NCBI RefSeq assembly: GCF_032337115.1
Contig: NZ_JAVXZY010000007.1
Coordinates: 186,001 to 250,000, forward strand
Origin: Roseateles_C aquae
GTDB lineage: Bacteria; Pseudomonadota; Gammaproteobacteria; Burkholderiales; Burkholderiaceae_C
Direction: 5' to 3'
DNA: 64,000 nt
The notes under the pieces were generated by a model. The model saw nothing but the letters and a program-made list of their open reading frames with translations. It made no database searches and was not told where the DNA came from. Both the position numbers and the translations under genes were made by a program. Positions 52,705 to 60,172 of the stretch are shown here, piece by piece. Position 1 is the stretch's first letter; each line of letters opens with the position of its first letter.

Positions 52705-53094
52705 TCAGGCCTGGGCAGGCGGGCCGCGTGGCCGGCTGCGCGGCCACGGCGTGAGCCGCGCCGGGTCTGCGCTGCGGGCCACCATGGCCGGCCGCGGTGT
52801 TGCGGATCTGATCGCCAGGCTCGGCGCCCGCACGGGCAGCGGGCTGGCTTCATGCAGCAGGCAGCATTGCGCGCAGCGCTCGCCGGCTGCCACCAAGCCC
52901 TCATTGCCAGTGGCCGTGGCGGCCAGCGCCGGCGTGGCCGAGCAGACGCCAAGCGCCAGCATGTCGGCCTGGTAGTGGCGCAGCCCATGCACTTGCAGGG
53001 CCAGCAGCGCCAGCATCAAGAACCAGGCGCCCAGGCGCGGCCAGGCCGCGCGACGGGGGCGCTGCGGCGGTGAGCTGGCGGGCCGGGTGCTCAT
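52705..53094 (-). CDS. DUF2946 membrane protein (first of two)
   Basis: A 129-residue protein with one membrane helix (LGAWFLMLALLALQVHGL), a HYQADMLALGVCSA motif and a periplasmic ERCAQCC cysteine cluster, features of DUF2946 proteins that occur beside copper genes. The C-terminus is Arg/Pro-rich. It is transcribed between the PCu(A)C and DUF1775 genes. A role in copper export or delivery is inferred from context. Confidence 0.8.
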   Translation of the reverse strand: MSTRPASSPPQRPRRAAWPRLGAWFLMLALLALQVHGLRHYQADMLALGVCSATPALAATATGNEGLVAAGERCAQCCLLHEASPLPVRAPSLAIRSATPRPAMVARSADPARLTPWPRSRPRGPPAQA

Positions 53095-53121
53095 GGTGAT
53101 TTCAGCGTCGGGCAGTCAGGC

Positions 53122-53601
53122 TCAGTGCTGATGGCCGTCGGGTGCGGCCGGGGCGGCCGCTGCGCCTGCATTGAGCGCCCGCACCTCGGCCTTCACCTCG
53201 ACGGTCTGGCGCTTGCCGGCCTTGTCTTCGAACACCAGGCTCAGTGGCACGCTGTCGCCCGGCTTCAGCTGGGTCTTCAGGTCCAGCAGCATCACGTGGT
53301 AGCCGCCTGGCTTCAGCTCCACCGTCTTGCCGGCGGGCAGGGCCAAGGTGGCGATCTGGCGCATCTTCATCACGTCCTTGTCCATGGCCATCTCGTGCAG
53401 CTCGACGACCGGTGTCAGCGCCGAACTGATGGCCACCAGCTTGCCGTCCTCGCCAGCCGTCAGCTGCATGAAGGCGCCGGTGGCCTTTTGCTGCGCCACG
53501 GTGGCGCGCACCCAGGCGTCCTTGACGCTGACTTGGGCTTGAGCTGCGCTGCTGCCAACGATGATCGAAAGTGTGAGCAGGGCTGGGGTGAACTTCAGCA
53601 T
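53122..53601 (-). CDS. PCu(A)C copper chaperone
   Basis: A 159-residue periplasmic copper chaperone. After a signal peptide (IIVGSSAAQAQ) the exact family motif H-x10-M-x21-H-x-M is present as His69, Met80, His102 and Met104. A C-terminal Ala-rich tail ends DGHQH. Such proteins pass Cu(I) to the CuA site of cytochrome oxidase or other acceptors. Its ATG overlaps the stop of the small upstream gene (ATGCTGA) and has little ribosome site of its own, so translation is probably coupled to it. Confidence 0.93.
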   Translation of the reverse strand: MLKFTPALLTLSIIVGSSAAQAQVSVKDAWVRATVAQQKATGAFMQLTAGEDGKLVAISSALTPVVELHEMAMDKDVMKMRQIATLALPAGKTVELKPGGYHVMLLDLKTQLKPGDSVPLSLVFEDKAGKRQTVEVKAEVRALNAGAAAAPAAPDGHQH

Positions 53602-53801
53602 GGATGGGCCCGGTAGGTGAGGGGTTGAGCGAAGGCGAGTTGACAGGCGCAGGGCCGGTCTTCGTGTTGGATGGTCGCGGCGGCGCCGGTCAGCGTGAGG
53701 GCAGCGCCGGCCGCTGCAGCCAGTGCGGCCAGCACGCCCGCCATGGCGTGCCAGGCGGAATCGAACTCGCTCCAATAGAGCGCCGAATCAGCGGCCGGCA
53801 T
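53595..53801 (-). CDS. Tiny membrane protein with Cys/His tail
   Basis: A 68-residue protein with one membrane helix (MAGVLAALAAAAGAALTL, 20-37) and a tail that holds HEDRPCACQ and AHPC: three Cys and two His in the last 22 residues. Its start overlaps the stop of the preceding 34-residue gene (TGATG) and its stop overlaps the PCu(A)C start. Coupling on both sides argues that it is really translated. I know no family for it; copper binding is inferred from residues and context. Confidence 0.6.
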   Translation of the reverse strand: MPAADSALYWSEFDSAWHAMAGVLAALAAAAGAALTLTGAAATIQHEDRPCACQLAFAQPLTYRAHPC

Positions 53802-53905
53802 CACGGCGCCACCCCGGCGTGGCGGAGCCACCAGGTGGCCAGCGCCAGCAACGCGCCGATATTGAGATGAGTCATCGCGCGCAGTGCGCGTTCGATCGAG
53901 AACAT
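53801..53905 (-). CDS. 34-residue single-helix membrane peptide
   Basis: Encodes MFSIERALRAM, then a hydrophobic stretch THLNIGALLALATWWL and RHAGVAP. An excellent AGGAG ribosome site lies eight bases before the ATG, and the stop overlaps the next start (TGATG). A GC-rich stem-loop, AGCCCC / GGGGCT (53921-53935), lies just before the ribosome site. No known family; it may be a small regulatory subunit or simply deliver ribosomes to the next gene. Confidence 0.5.
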   Translation of the reverse strand: MFSIERALRAMTHLNIGALLALATWWLRHAGVAP

Positions 53906-54011
53906 GGGCTGAACTCCTGAAGCCCCGGCGGGGCTCAGGCCGCCCCGGGGTCGACAACGAAACATCGGCCGGGCCAGCGCTTGGCAGCGCTGTCTCAGCC
54001 GTCGTCGAGCT

Positions 54012-54428
54012 TCAGGCCTTCAGCGGGGGTGCGCGCGGCTGGGCACTGGCCCAGGCGAACAGGGTTCGCGGCGCGAGCAGGAAGAGCTCGGGAACTTCAG
54101 CGCCGCCGCTGAGCAACAGCGGGCTGGCACCGGCCGCCGGGGGCAGGCCCAGCGCCGTGCTGTGCGTGGCGCAATAGGGGCAGTGCTTCAGGCCGTGCAG
54201 GCCAGCGTCATCAGAGGCCGGCTGCCCGGCATCGGCCGTGTCCGCCCTTGCATCGACCGTCTTGACCAGCTTGGCGCCGGTCACGGTGCAGATTTCCGTC
54301 CAGCCGCCGGGCACATCGCGCTGCAGCGCATGCGACAGCGCCGGCGCGAGCGCAGCCAACAGGATCGCCAAGGAGGCGATCCAGGAGACCAGGTGCTTGA
54401 GCCGGCGGCGGAAGAACATGGGCGGCAT
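54012..54428 (-). CDS. DUF2946 protein (second), head of copper operon
   Basis: A 138-residue protein with a basic N-terminus (FFRRRLKHL), one signal-anchor-like helix (WIASLAILLAALAPALSHA) and the DUF2946-type HCPYCATHS motif; the sequence TEICTVTGAKLV also fits the family. It ends with a hydrophobic C-terminal segment. It is the first gene of the minus-strand copper run and is divergent from the ModE-like gene. Start uncertain between two ATGs nine bases apart. Confidence 0.78.
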   Translation of the reverse strand: MPPMFFRRRLKHLVSWIASLAILLAALAPALSHALQRDVPGGWTEICTVTGAKLVKTVDARADTADAGQPASDDAGLHGLKHCPYCATHSTALGLPPAAGASPLLLSGGAEVPELFLLAPRTLFAWASAQPRAPPLKA

Positions 54429-54580
54429 TCTAGGGCCAGCCAAGCCAGCGGCCGAGCCCGGTCGCGGTCCAAGTCGCTCGATCTTCTTTGGGGCGTCCTG
54501 GCCCGACGCCACGGTGCCATGCCAGCTGCAGTGGCAAGCCCCGGCGCTGTTGCCGCTGCTGATGCTGTAATCACCCCATC

Positions 54581-54958
54581 ATGGTCAAGCCCGCCCCCTC
54601 TCGCCCTGCCCCGGCCAGCTTCAAGTTCCGCATCCGCGTCACTGCCGGCGAGGTGATCGCCATCGGCCCGGGCAAGATCGCGCTGCTCGAAGCGCTGGCC
54701 GAGACGCGCTCGATCACCGCGGCGGCCAAGGCCCAGGGCATGTCCTACCGCCGCGCCTGGCTGCTGATCGACGAGCTGAACCAGGCGCTGCGCGAACCGG
54801 CGGTGCGCTCGGCCAGCGGCGGCGCGCAGGGCGGTGGCAGCGAGCTGACCGAGTTCGGCCAGCAGCTGATCGCGCTGTACCGCGCCATCGAGGCCCAGGC
54901 CCAGGCGGCCTGCAAGACCGAGATCCGCCAACTGCTGAAGATGCTGGCGCCGCCCTGA
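54581..54958 (+). CDS. ModE-type winged-helix regulator without molbindin domain
   Basis: A 125-residue protein containing only the N-terminal DNA-binding domain of ModE: GPGKIALLEALAETRSITAAAKAQGMSYRRAWLLIDELN is the LysR-like HTH of the family (given here only as positions about 30-68, key residues SITAAAK and MSYRRAW). The two molbindin domains that bind molybdate in full-length ModE are absent. It precedes modA by 88 bases on the same strand and probably regulates the cluster. What it senses is unclear. Confidence 0.86.
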   Translation: MVKPAPSRPAPASFKFRIRVTAGEVIAIGPGKIALLEALAETRSITAAAKAQGMSYRRAWLLIDELNQALREPAVRSASGGAQGGGSELTEFGQQLIALYRAIEAQAQAACKTEIRQLLKMLAPP

Positions 54959-54970
54959 GCCAGCCGCCAC

Positions 54971-54994
54971 CGTTATGCACTGCGGTATATTGCG
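54971..54994. promoter_or_regulatory. Possible ModE operator upstream of modA
   Basis: A 24-base imperfect dyad, CGTTAT...(12 bases)...ATTGCG, keeps CG at both ends and AT-rich half-sites in a GC-rich surround, broadly like ModE boxes. It lies 53 bases before the modA start. The match is partial (six of twelve base pairs symmetrical). Confidence 0.35.
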
Positions 54995-55046
54995 CTGACT
55001 GTGGGCGCATGGGAGGCGCAAGCAGCACTGCCACGAGGATGAACGC

Positions 55047-55817
55047 TTGACCCGCCTGCACCGCTCCGCCCTGGCCCTCCGCCTGCTGATCACCAGCCTG
55101 CTCGCGCTCAGCAGCATGGCCAGCAGCGCCGCCGAGCTGACCGTCTCCGCTGCCGCCAGCCTGAGCAATGCCTTCAAGGAGATGGCGCCCGCCTTCGAGG
55201 CCGCGCATCCGGGCCACAAGCTGCTGCTGAACTTCGCCGCTTCCGATGCGCTGCTGGCGCAGATCAGCAAGGGCGCGCCGGTCGATGTGTTCGCCTCGGC
55301 CGACCAGGAGACCATGGACAAGGCCGAAGCGCAGAAACTGTTGCAGCCAGGCACGCGGCGCCATTTCGCCGCCAACAGTCTGGTGCTGGTCACGCCGGCC
55401 GAGGGCGGCCTGGCGTTGAAGAGCCTGGCCGAGCTGGCCCGCCCCGAGGTCAAGCGCATCGCGCTGGGCAAGCCAGAAGGCGTGCCAGCGGGACGTTATG
55501 CCAAGGGCGCGCTGGCGGCGGCCCGGCTGTGGCCGGTGGTCGAGGCCAAGGCGGTCTATGCGATCAATGTGCGTCAGGCGCTGGACTATGTGGCACGGGG
55601 CGAGGTCGAGGCCGGCTTTGTCTATGGCAGCGACGCCACGGCGCAAAAGGACAAGGTGCGCGTGCTGTTCGCCGTGCCGACCGAGACGCCGATCCGCTAT
55701 CCGGTGGCCGCCATTGCCGGCAGCGCCCGGGCCGAGCTGGCCGGCCAGTTCATCGCCTACCTGCTCTCGCCGGCCGGCCAGGTGGTGTTGGCGCGCCATG
55801 GTTTTCTGAAGCCCTGA
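55047..55817 (+). CDS. modA: Molybdate-binding protein ModA
   Basis: A 256-residue periplasmic binding protein for molybdate/tungstate. Signal peptide LLITSLLALSSMASSAA is followed by the typical ELTVSAAASLSNAFKEM; oxyanion-contact regions FAASDALLAQI, VDVFASAD and GEVEAGFVYGSDA are present. The start appears to be TTG: GAGG lies eight bases upstream, and every later Met is inside or beyond the signal peptide. A three-codon ATG frame (M-N-A-stop) ends over this TTG. First gene of modABC. Confidence 0.93.
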   Translation: MTRLHRSALALRLLITSLLALSSMASSAAELTVSAAASLSNAFKEMAPAFEAAHPGHKLLLNFAASDALLAQISKGAPVDVFASADQETMDKAEAQKLLQPGTRRHFAANSLVLVTPAEGGLALKSLAELARPEVKRIALGKPEGVPAGRYAKGALAAARLWPVVEAKAVYAINVRQALDYVARGEVEAGFVYGSDATAQKDKVRVLFAVPTETPIRYPVAAIAGSARAELAGQFIAYLLSPAGQVVLARHGFLKP

Positions 55818-55829
55818 AGGCACTGCGGC

Positions 55830-56498
55830 ATGGAGGGAGCCTGGGTCGCGCTGGCGCTGTCGCTGAAAGTGGCCGGCTGGGCCACGGCGCTGAACCTGCT
55901 GCTGGGCAGCGCAGCCGGCCTGGCGCTGGCGCGCTGGCGCTTTGCCGGCCGCGAGCTGCTGGATGCGATCCTGACCCTGCCCATGGTGCTGCCGCCCACG
56001 GTGCTGGGCTACTACCTGCTGGTGCTGATCGGCCGGCGCGGCTGGCTGGGCGGCTGGCTGCATGAGCAGTTCGGCATCCACCTGATCTTCACTTGGCAGG
56101 GTGCGGTGATCGCCGCCACCATCGTCGCCTTCCCGCTGGTGATGAAGTCGGCCCGCGCCGCGTTTGAGGGCGTCGATCCGCAGCTGGAACAGGCCGGCCG
56201 CGTGCTCGGCCTGGGCGAGGCGGCGCTGTTCTTTCGCGTCACGCTGCCACTGGCCTGGCGCGGCATCCTCGCCGGTCTGCTGCTGGCCTTTGCCCGCGCG
56301 CTGGGCGAATTTGGCGCCACGCTGATGGTGGCCGGCAGCATCCCGGGCCAGACGCAGACGCTGTCCATCGCCGTCTACGAGGCGGTGCAGGCCGGCCAGG
56401 ACGACACGGCCCAGCTGCTGGTGCTGATCGTCTCGGCCAGCTGCATCGCCGTGCTCCTGGCCGCCGGCCGGCTGGCGCCGCAGCGGCGCGGGCAGTGA
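55830..56498 (+). CDS. modB: Molybdate ABC transporter permease ModB
   Basis: A 222-residue inner-membrane permease with five helices. The motif AARVLG-type EAA loop is present as EQAGRVLGLGEAALFFRVTLPL (key residues QAGRVLG), and LPMVLPPTVLGYYLL is characteristic of ModB/CysT. The ATG lies 12 bases after the modA stop. Confidence 0.95.
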   Translation: MEGAWVALALSLKVAGWATALNLLLGSAAGLALARWRFAGRELLDAILTLPMVLPPTVLGYYLLVLIGRRGWLGGWLHEQFGIHLIFTWQGAVIAATIVAFPLVMKSARAAFEGVDPQLEQAGRVLGLGEAALFFRVTLPLAWRGILAGLLLAFARALGEFGATLMVAGSIPGQTQTLSIAVYEAVQAGQDDTAQLLVLIVSASCIAVLLAAGRLAPQRRGQ

Positions 56499-56523
56499 GC
56501 GGCCGAATGAGGCAGCAGCGATC

Positions 56524-57204
56524 ATGAACAGCACCGGCTTCGAGATCAGCTTTCACAAGCGGCTGCAAGGCCAGGGCCGCCACTTCGAGCTGGACATCCA
56601 GTTCAGCAGCACGGCGCCCCGCACGGTGATCCACGGCCCCTCGGGCGCCGGCAAGACGCTGTGCCTGCAGGCCATTGCCGGCCTGCTGCTGCCGGACAGC
56701 GGGCGCATCGTCTTTGCCGGCCAGCCCCTGTTCGACAGCAGCGCCGGCCTGGCCCTGCCGGCGCGCGCGCGTGGCTTTGGCTATCTGTTCCAGGACTACG
56801 CGCTGTTCCCCCATCTGAATGTGCGCCAGAACATCGCCTTTGGCCTGCGCCGCGGCCTCTTCAATCCGCCGCGTGCGGCCAGCGAAGCCTCCGTGGAGCA
56901 CTGGCTGCAGGCCTTCGAGCTGCAGCCGGTGGCCGGCCTGAAGCCGGCCCAGCTGAGCGGCGGCCAGCGCCAGCGCACCGCGCTGGCCCGCGCGCTGGCG
57001 CCCCAACCCCGCGCGCTGCTGCTGGACGAACCCTTCGCCGCACTCGACAGCGCCTTGCGCGAGCGCCTGCGCGAGGAGCTCGCCGAACTGCTCGATCGCC
57101 TCGCCATCCCGGTGCTGCTGATCAGCCACGACGAGCAGGACCTGCTGCGCTTTGGCCAGCAGCGCCTGCTACTGCGTGAGGGCCGGATCGTCGAGGTCGG
57201 CTAA
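56524..57204 (+). CDS. modC: Molybdate ABC transporter ATPase ModC, short form
   Basis: A 226-residue ABC ATPase: Walker A GPSGAGKT, Q-loop YLFQDYALFPHLNVRQN, signature LSGGQRQR, Walker B LLLDEPFAALD. Full ModC proteins are about 350 residues with a C-terminal TOBE/molbindin regulatory domain; this one stops right after the ATPase domain (GRIVEVG). Its 3' end overlaps the convergent hydrolase gene by 36 bases. Confidence 0.93.
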   Translation: MNSTGFEISFHKRLQGQGRHFELDIQFSSTAPRTVIHGPSGAGKTLCLQAIAGLLLPDSGRIVFAGQPLFDSSAGLALPARARGFGYLFQDYALFPHLNVRQNIAFGLRRGLFNPPRAASEASVEHWLQAFELQPVAGLKPAQLSGGQRQRTALARALAPQPRALLLDEPFAALDSALRERLREELAELLDRLAIPVLLISHDEQDLLRFGQQRLLLREGRIVEVG

Positions 57205-58074
57205 GGCCCGCAAGCTGGCTTCGAAGCGCCGCGACATGATGGACAGATGGCCTTCGTCGGCGTACTCAAACAGCCGCGCAGCGGGCAGCTGGGCGGCCAA
57301 ATAGCGCCCCATGGCGGGCGGCACATGGCGGTCGAAAGCGCCCTGGTGGATATGCACCGTTTGGCGAATCTGCTGCAACTCGAAACCGCGCGGCCCGGCG
57401 ATCAAGGCGGCCTCGGCCATGGCCGCACCAATGCCTTGCCGGTAGGCCTCGGCCATGCTGGCGATGAAGCCCGCCGCGAGCCCAGGCTCGGCCCGCAGCA
57501 GCGCCTGATCAGGCGCGCTGAGCATGCCGGCCACCAGCTTCAAGGCGCGCTCGGGACTGCCGCGATAGAGCTTGCGGTCCAACGCCAATAGCGGCGCAAT
57601 CAGCCAGGGCTGCAGCCGTGCCAGGCCAAACATCAGCTTCAAGGCCGGCATTTGCTCGCGCCGGATCTGCGGCAGATCCATCGGCCCCATGCCGGCCAGC
57701 AACGCAAGACGGCTGATCCGTTGCGGCAGCGCATGCGCGCAGGCCAAGGCATAGGCGCCACCACAGGACACACCCACCACCTCGAACCGCTGATGGCCCA
57801 GATGATCGGCCAGCGCGACAACATCATCGGCCCAGGACAGCAGGCTGCGCCCCGGCGCCGGGCTGGACAGGCCGAAACCGGGGCGGTCGGCGGCGATCAG
57901 GCACACCCCCGCACGCAAGGCCTGCTCATGCACCAGGGCCGCCAGCAGCCGGCTGCTGGGAAATCCGTGAAAGAAATGCACCGGCCGCCCCCCGGCCAGT
58001 CCGTATTGCTGGTAGCTGAGCTGCCTGCCATCGGCAAGGCGAAGCGTTGCGGCGTGGTTTGCGGCGAGCATCAT
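57169..58074 (-). CDS. Alpha/beta hydrolase
   Basis: A 301-residue alpha/beta-hydrolase fold enzyme. Oxyanion motif HFFHGFPSS (33-41), strand DRPGFGLSSP, nucleophile Ser103 in GVSCGG, acid in GAFDRHVPP and catalytic His in DEGHLSIM. No signal peptide; cytoplasmic. Substrate unknown. I take the first of two adjacent ATGs (MMLAANHAATLRL). The frame stays open upstream but without protein-like character. It converges on modC and is divergent from ppk2. Confidence 0.85.
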   Translation of the reverse strand: MMLAANHAATLRLADGRQLSYQQYGLAGGRPVHFFHGFPSSRLLAALVHEQALRAGVCLIAADRPGFGLSSPAPGRSLLSWADDVVALADHLGHQRFEVVGVSCGGAYALACAHALPQRISRLALLAGMGPMDLPQIRREQMPALKLMFGLARLQPWLIAPLLALDRKLYRGSPERALKLVAGMLSAPDQALLRAEPGLAAGFIASMAEAYRQGIGAAMAEAALIAGPRGFELQQIRQTVHIHQGAFDRHVPPAMGRYLAAQLPAARLFEYADEGHLSIMSRRFEASLRALADLDDPALTQ

Positions 58075-58236
58075 GGCGGTATGCGGGAGCTGCAGGAAAA
58101 GGCCGGAACTGCAGGGCCGAGCGCAGTGTAAGGCGGCAAACGCGCCAGTCACCGCCGCGTCATCTGTCGCACCCATCATCTCGCGCTGCGACTGCCGCCA
58201 CCGCCCGCCCTGCCACGCCATGCCGAGAGACTGCCG

Positions 58237-59160
58237 ATGAACCCCGTGTCTGATGATCTGGTCGAACGCATCCGCCGCGAGCTGCTCGATGGCTATGACG
58301 AAGAGCTGGAAATGGAGATCGAGGACCGCTCGGTCGACCAGGCGCTCAGCGAGATCGATGCCGCCGAGCGCCAGGGCGACAGCGAGCACACCGAACGCGT
58401 CGCCTACTTCAAGCAGCTGTTCCGCCTGCAGCGCGAGCTGGTGAAGCTGCAGGACTGGGTCGCCGAGACCAAGCAGAAGGTGGTGATCGTTTTCGAAGGC
58501 CGTGACGCCGCCGGTAAGGGCGGCGCGATCAAGCGCATCACCCAGCGCCTGAACCCGCGGGTCTGCCGCGTGGTCGCGCTGCCGGCACCGAACGACCGCG
58601 AACGCACCCAGTGGTACTTCCAGCGCTATGTCTCGCAGCTGCCGGCCGGCGGCGAGATCGTGCTGTTCGACCGCAGCTGGTACAACCGCGCCGGCGTCGA
58701 GCGGGTGATGGGCTTCTGCAGCGAAGACGAGGTCGAGGAGTTCTTCCGCTCGGTGCCCGAGTTCGAGCGCATGCTGGTGCGCTCCGGCATCCGCGTGCTC
58801 AAGTACTGGTTCTCGATCAGCGACGAGGAACAGCATCTGCGCTTCCTAGGCCGCATCCACGATCCGCTGAAGCAGTGGAAGCTGTCGCCGATGGACCTGG
58901 AATCGCGCCGCCGCTGGGAGGACTACACCCGCGTCAAGGAAGACATGCTGGAGCGCACCCATATCGCCGAGGCACCCTGGTGGATCGTCCAGGCCGACGA
59001 CAAGAAACGCGCCCGGCTCAACTGCATCCAGCACCTGCTCGACCAGTTTGACTACACCGAGGTGCAGCGTCCTGCCGTGCTCTTGCCGCAGCGCGAGCGC
59101 CATGCCGATTACGCCCGCCGGCCGGTGCCGGCCGAGATGATCGTGCCCGAGCGCTACTGA
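58237..59160 (+). CDS. ppk2: Polyphosphate kinase 2
   Basis: A 307-residue PPK2 that transfers phosphate between polyphosphate and nucleotides, usually NDP to NTP in this one-domain class. Walker A is GRDAAGKGG (88-96), Walker B/lid region LFDRSWYNRAG (146-156) with GFCS following. An acidic N-terminal helix region (8-45) is family-typical. It lies upstream of a fermentation-type operon (FabI-like, PTA, acetate kinase), a context known from low-oxygen loci of Burkholderiales. Confidence 0.94.
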   Translation: MNPVSDDLVERIRRELLDGYDEELEMEIEDRSVDQALSEIDAAERQGDSEHTERVAYFKQLFRLQRELVKLQDWVAETKQKVVIVFEGRDAAGKGGAIKRITQRLNPRVCRVVALPAPNDRERTQWYFQRYVSQLPAGGEIVLFDRSWYNRAGVERVMGFCSEDEVEEFFRSVPEFERMLVRSGIRVLKYWFSISDEEQHLRFLGRIHDPLKQWKLSPMDLESRRRWEDYTRVKEDMLERTHIAEAPWWIVQADDKKRARLNCIQHLLDQFDYTEVQRPAVLLPQRERHADYARRPVPAEMIVPERY

Positions 59161-59183
59161 GCGATCCCAAATCGCAAGCGGGC

Positions 59184-59197
59184 TTGATCCAGCGCAA
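59184..59197 (+). promoter_or_regulatory. Possible FNR/ANR box
   Basis: TTGATCCAGCGCAA matches the FNR consensus TTGAT-N4-ATCAA in the full left half and three of five bases in the right half. It lies 98 bases before the fabI-like gene, which heads an acyl-phosphate/acetate kinase operon expected to be useful without oxygen. No good -10 box was found at the expected distance. Confidence 0.4.
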
Positions 59198-59294
59198 GCT
59201 CGCTGATCAGCCACAGGCACCCGTCTTCAAGCCTTCATGCGGCTGTCACCGGCAGCGGCGAAGGTAGCGGCAAGCACCGCTACCGGAGTTACGC

Positions 59295-60137
59295 ATGATC
59301 GCCCTCAGCACCGCCGCCCAGCCGCAAGGCACCGGCTCCATCCCTCTCACCGCCGACCAGCCGCAGGCCGCCGCCCTGCCACTGGCGGGCCTGCGTGGCC
59401 TGATCGTCGGCGTGGCCAACGAGCACAGCATCGCCTGGGGCTGCGCGCGCCAGATGCAGGCCCAGGGTGCGCGCCTGGTGCTGTCCTGCCTGAACGAGAA
59501 GGCGCGCCCCCATGTGGCGCCGCTGGCCGAAGCGATTGACGCGCCGCTGCTGAGCTGCGACGTCAGCCAGCCCGGCCAGATGGAGGCCATGGTGCGCCAT
59601 GCGCTGGAGCATCTGGGCGGGCTGGACTTCGTCGTTCATGCCATCGCCTGGGCGCCGGCCGACGATCTGCATGGCCGGGTGATCGACAGCTCGCCCGAGG
59701 GCTTCAACCAGGCGATGCGCATCTCCTGCCACTCTTTTTCAGAGTTAGCCCGGCTGTGCGAGCCGGCGCTCGCCCGCCAGGGCGGCACGCTGCTGACGCT
59801 GAGCTATCTGGGCGCCGAGGGCGTGGTGCCGCATTACGGGCTGATGGGGCCGGTGAAGGCGGCACTGGAAGCGCTGGTGCGCTATATGGCCGTGGAGCTG
59901 GGCCCGCAGGGCGTGCGCGTGCATGCGCTGTCGCCCGGGCCGGTGCCCACCCGCGCCGCCTCCGGCCTCGTGGCGTTTGACCAGCTGATGGCCCACGCCA
60001 GCAGCAGTGCGCCGCTGCGCCGCCTGGTCACGCTCGATGAAATCGGCGCCTGCGCCGCCTTTCTGGTCGGCCCCGGCGCCACCGGCATGACGGGGCAGAC
60101 GATTTTTGTCGATGCCGGCGTTCACGCGCTGCGTTGA
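59295..60137 (+). CDS. FabI-like enoyl reductase (SDR family)
   Basis: A 280-residue member of the FabI branch of short-chain dehydrogenases, reducing trans-2-enoyl thioesters with NAD(P)H. The atypical cofactor loop GVANEHSIAWG (39-49) and the catalytic set Tyr171, Tyr181 and Lys188 (SYLGAEGVVPHYGLMGPVK) show FabI spacing (10 and 7 residues). A 28-residue N-terminal extension is unusual. Its place beside MaoC-PTA and acetate kinase genes suggests a role in a reductive acyl pathway or PHA-linked metabolism, not primary fatty acid synthesis. Confidence 0.87.
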   Translation: MIALSTAAQPQGTGSIPLTADQPQAAALPLAGLRGLIVGVANEHSIAWGCARQMQAQGARLVLSCLNEKARPHVAPLAEAIDAPLLSCDVSQPGQMEAMVRHALEHLGGLDFVVHAIAWAPADDLHGRVIDSSPEGFNQAMRISCHSFSELARLCEPALARQGGTLLTLSYLGAEGVVPHYGLMGPVKAALEALVRYMAVELGPQGVRVHALSPGPVPTRAASGLVAFDQLMAHASSSAPLRRLVTLDEIGACAAFLVGPGATGMTGQTIFVDAGVHALR

Positions 60138-60172
60138 TCAACCAGCAAAAAGCGAGCAACAAGGAGGCCCCC

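Noticed and set aside
52599..52988. N-terminal extension of the DUF1775 protein
   Set aside because: Arg/Trp/Cys-rich, overlaps the DUF2946 gene; the ATG at 52598 opens into a normal signal peptide.
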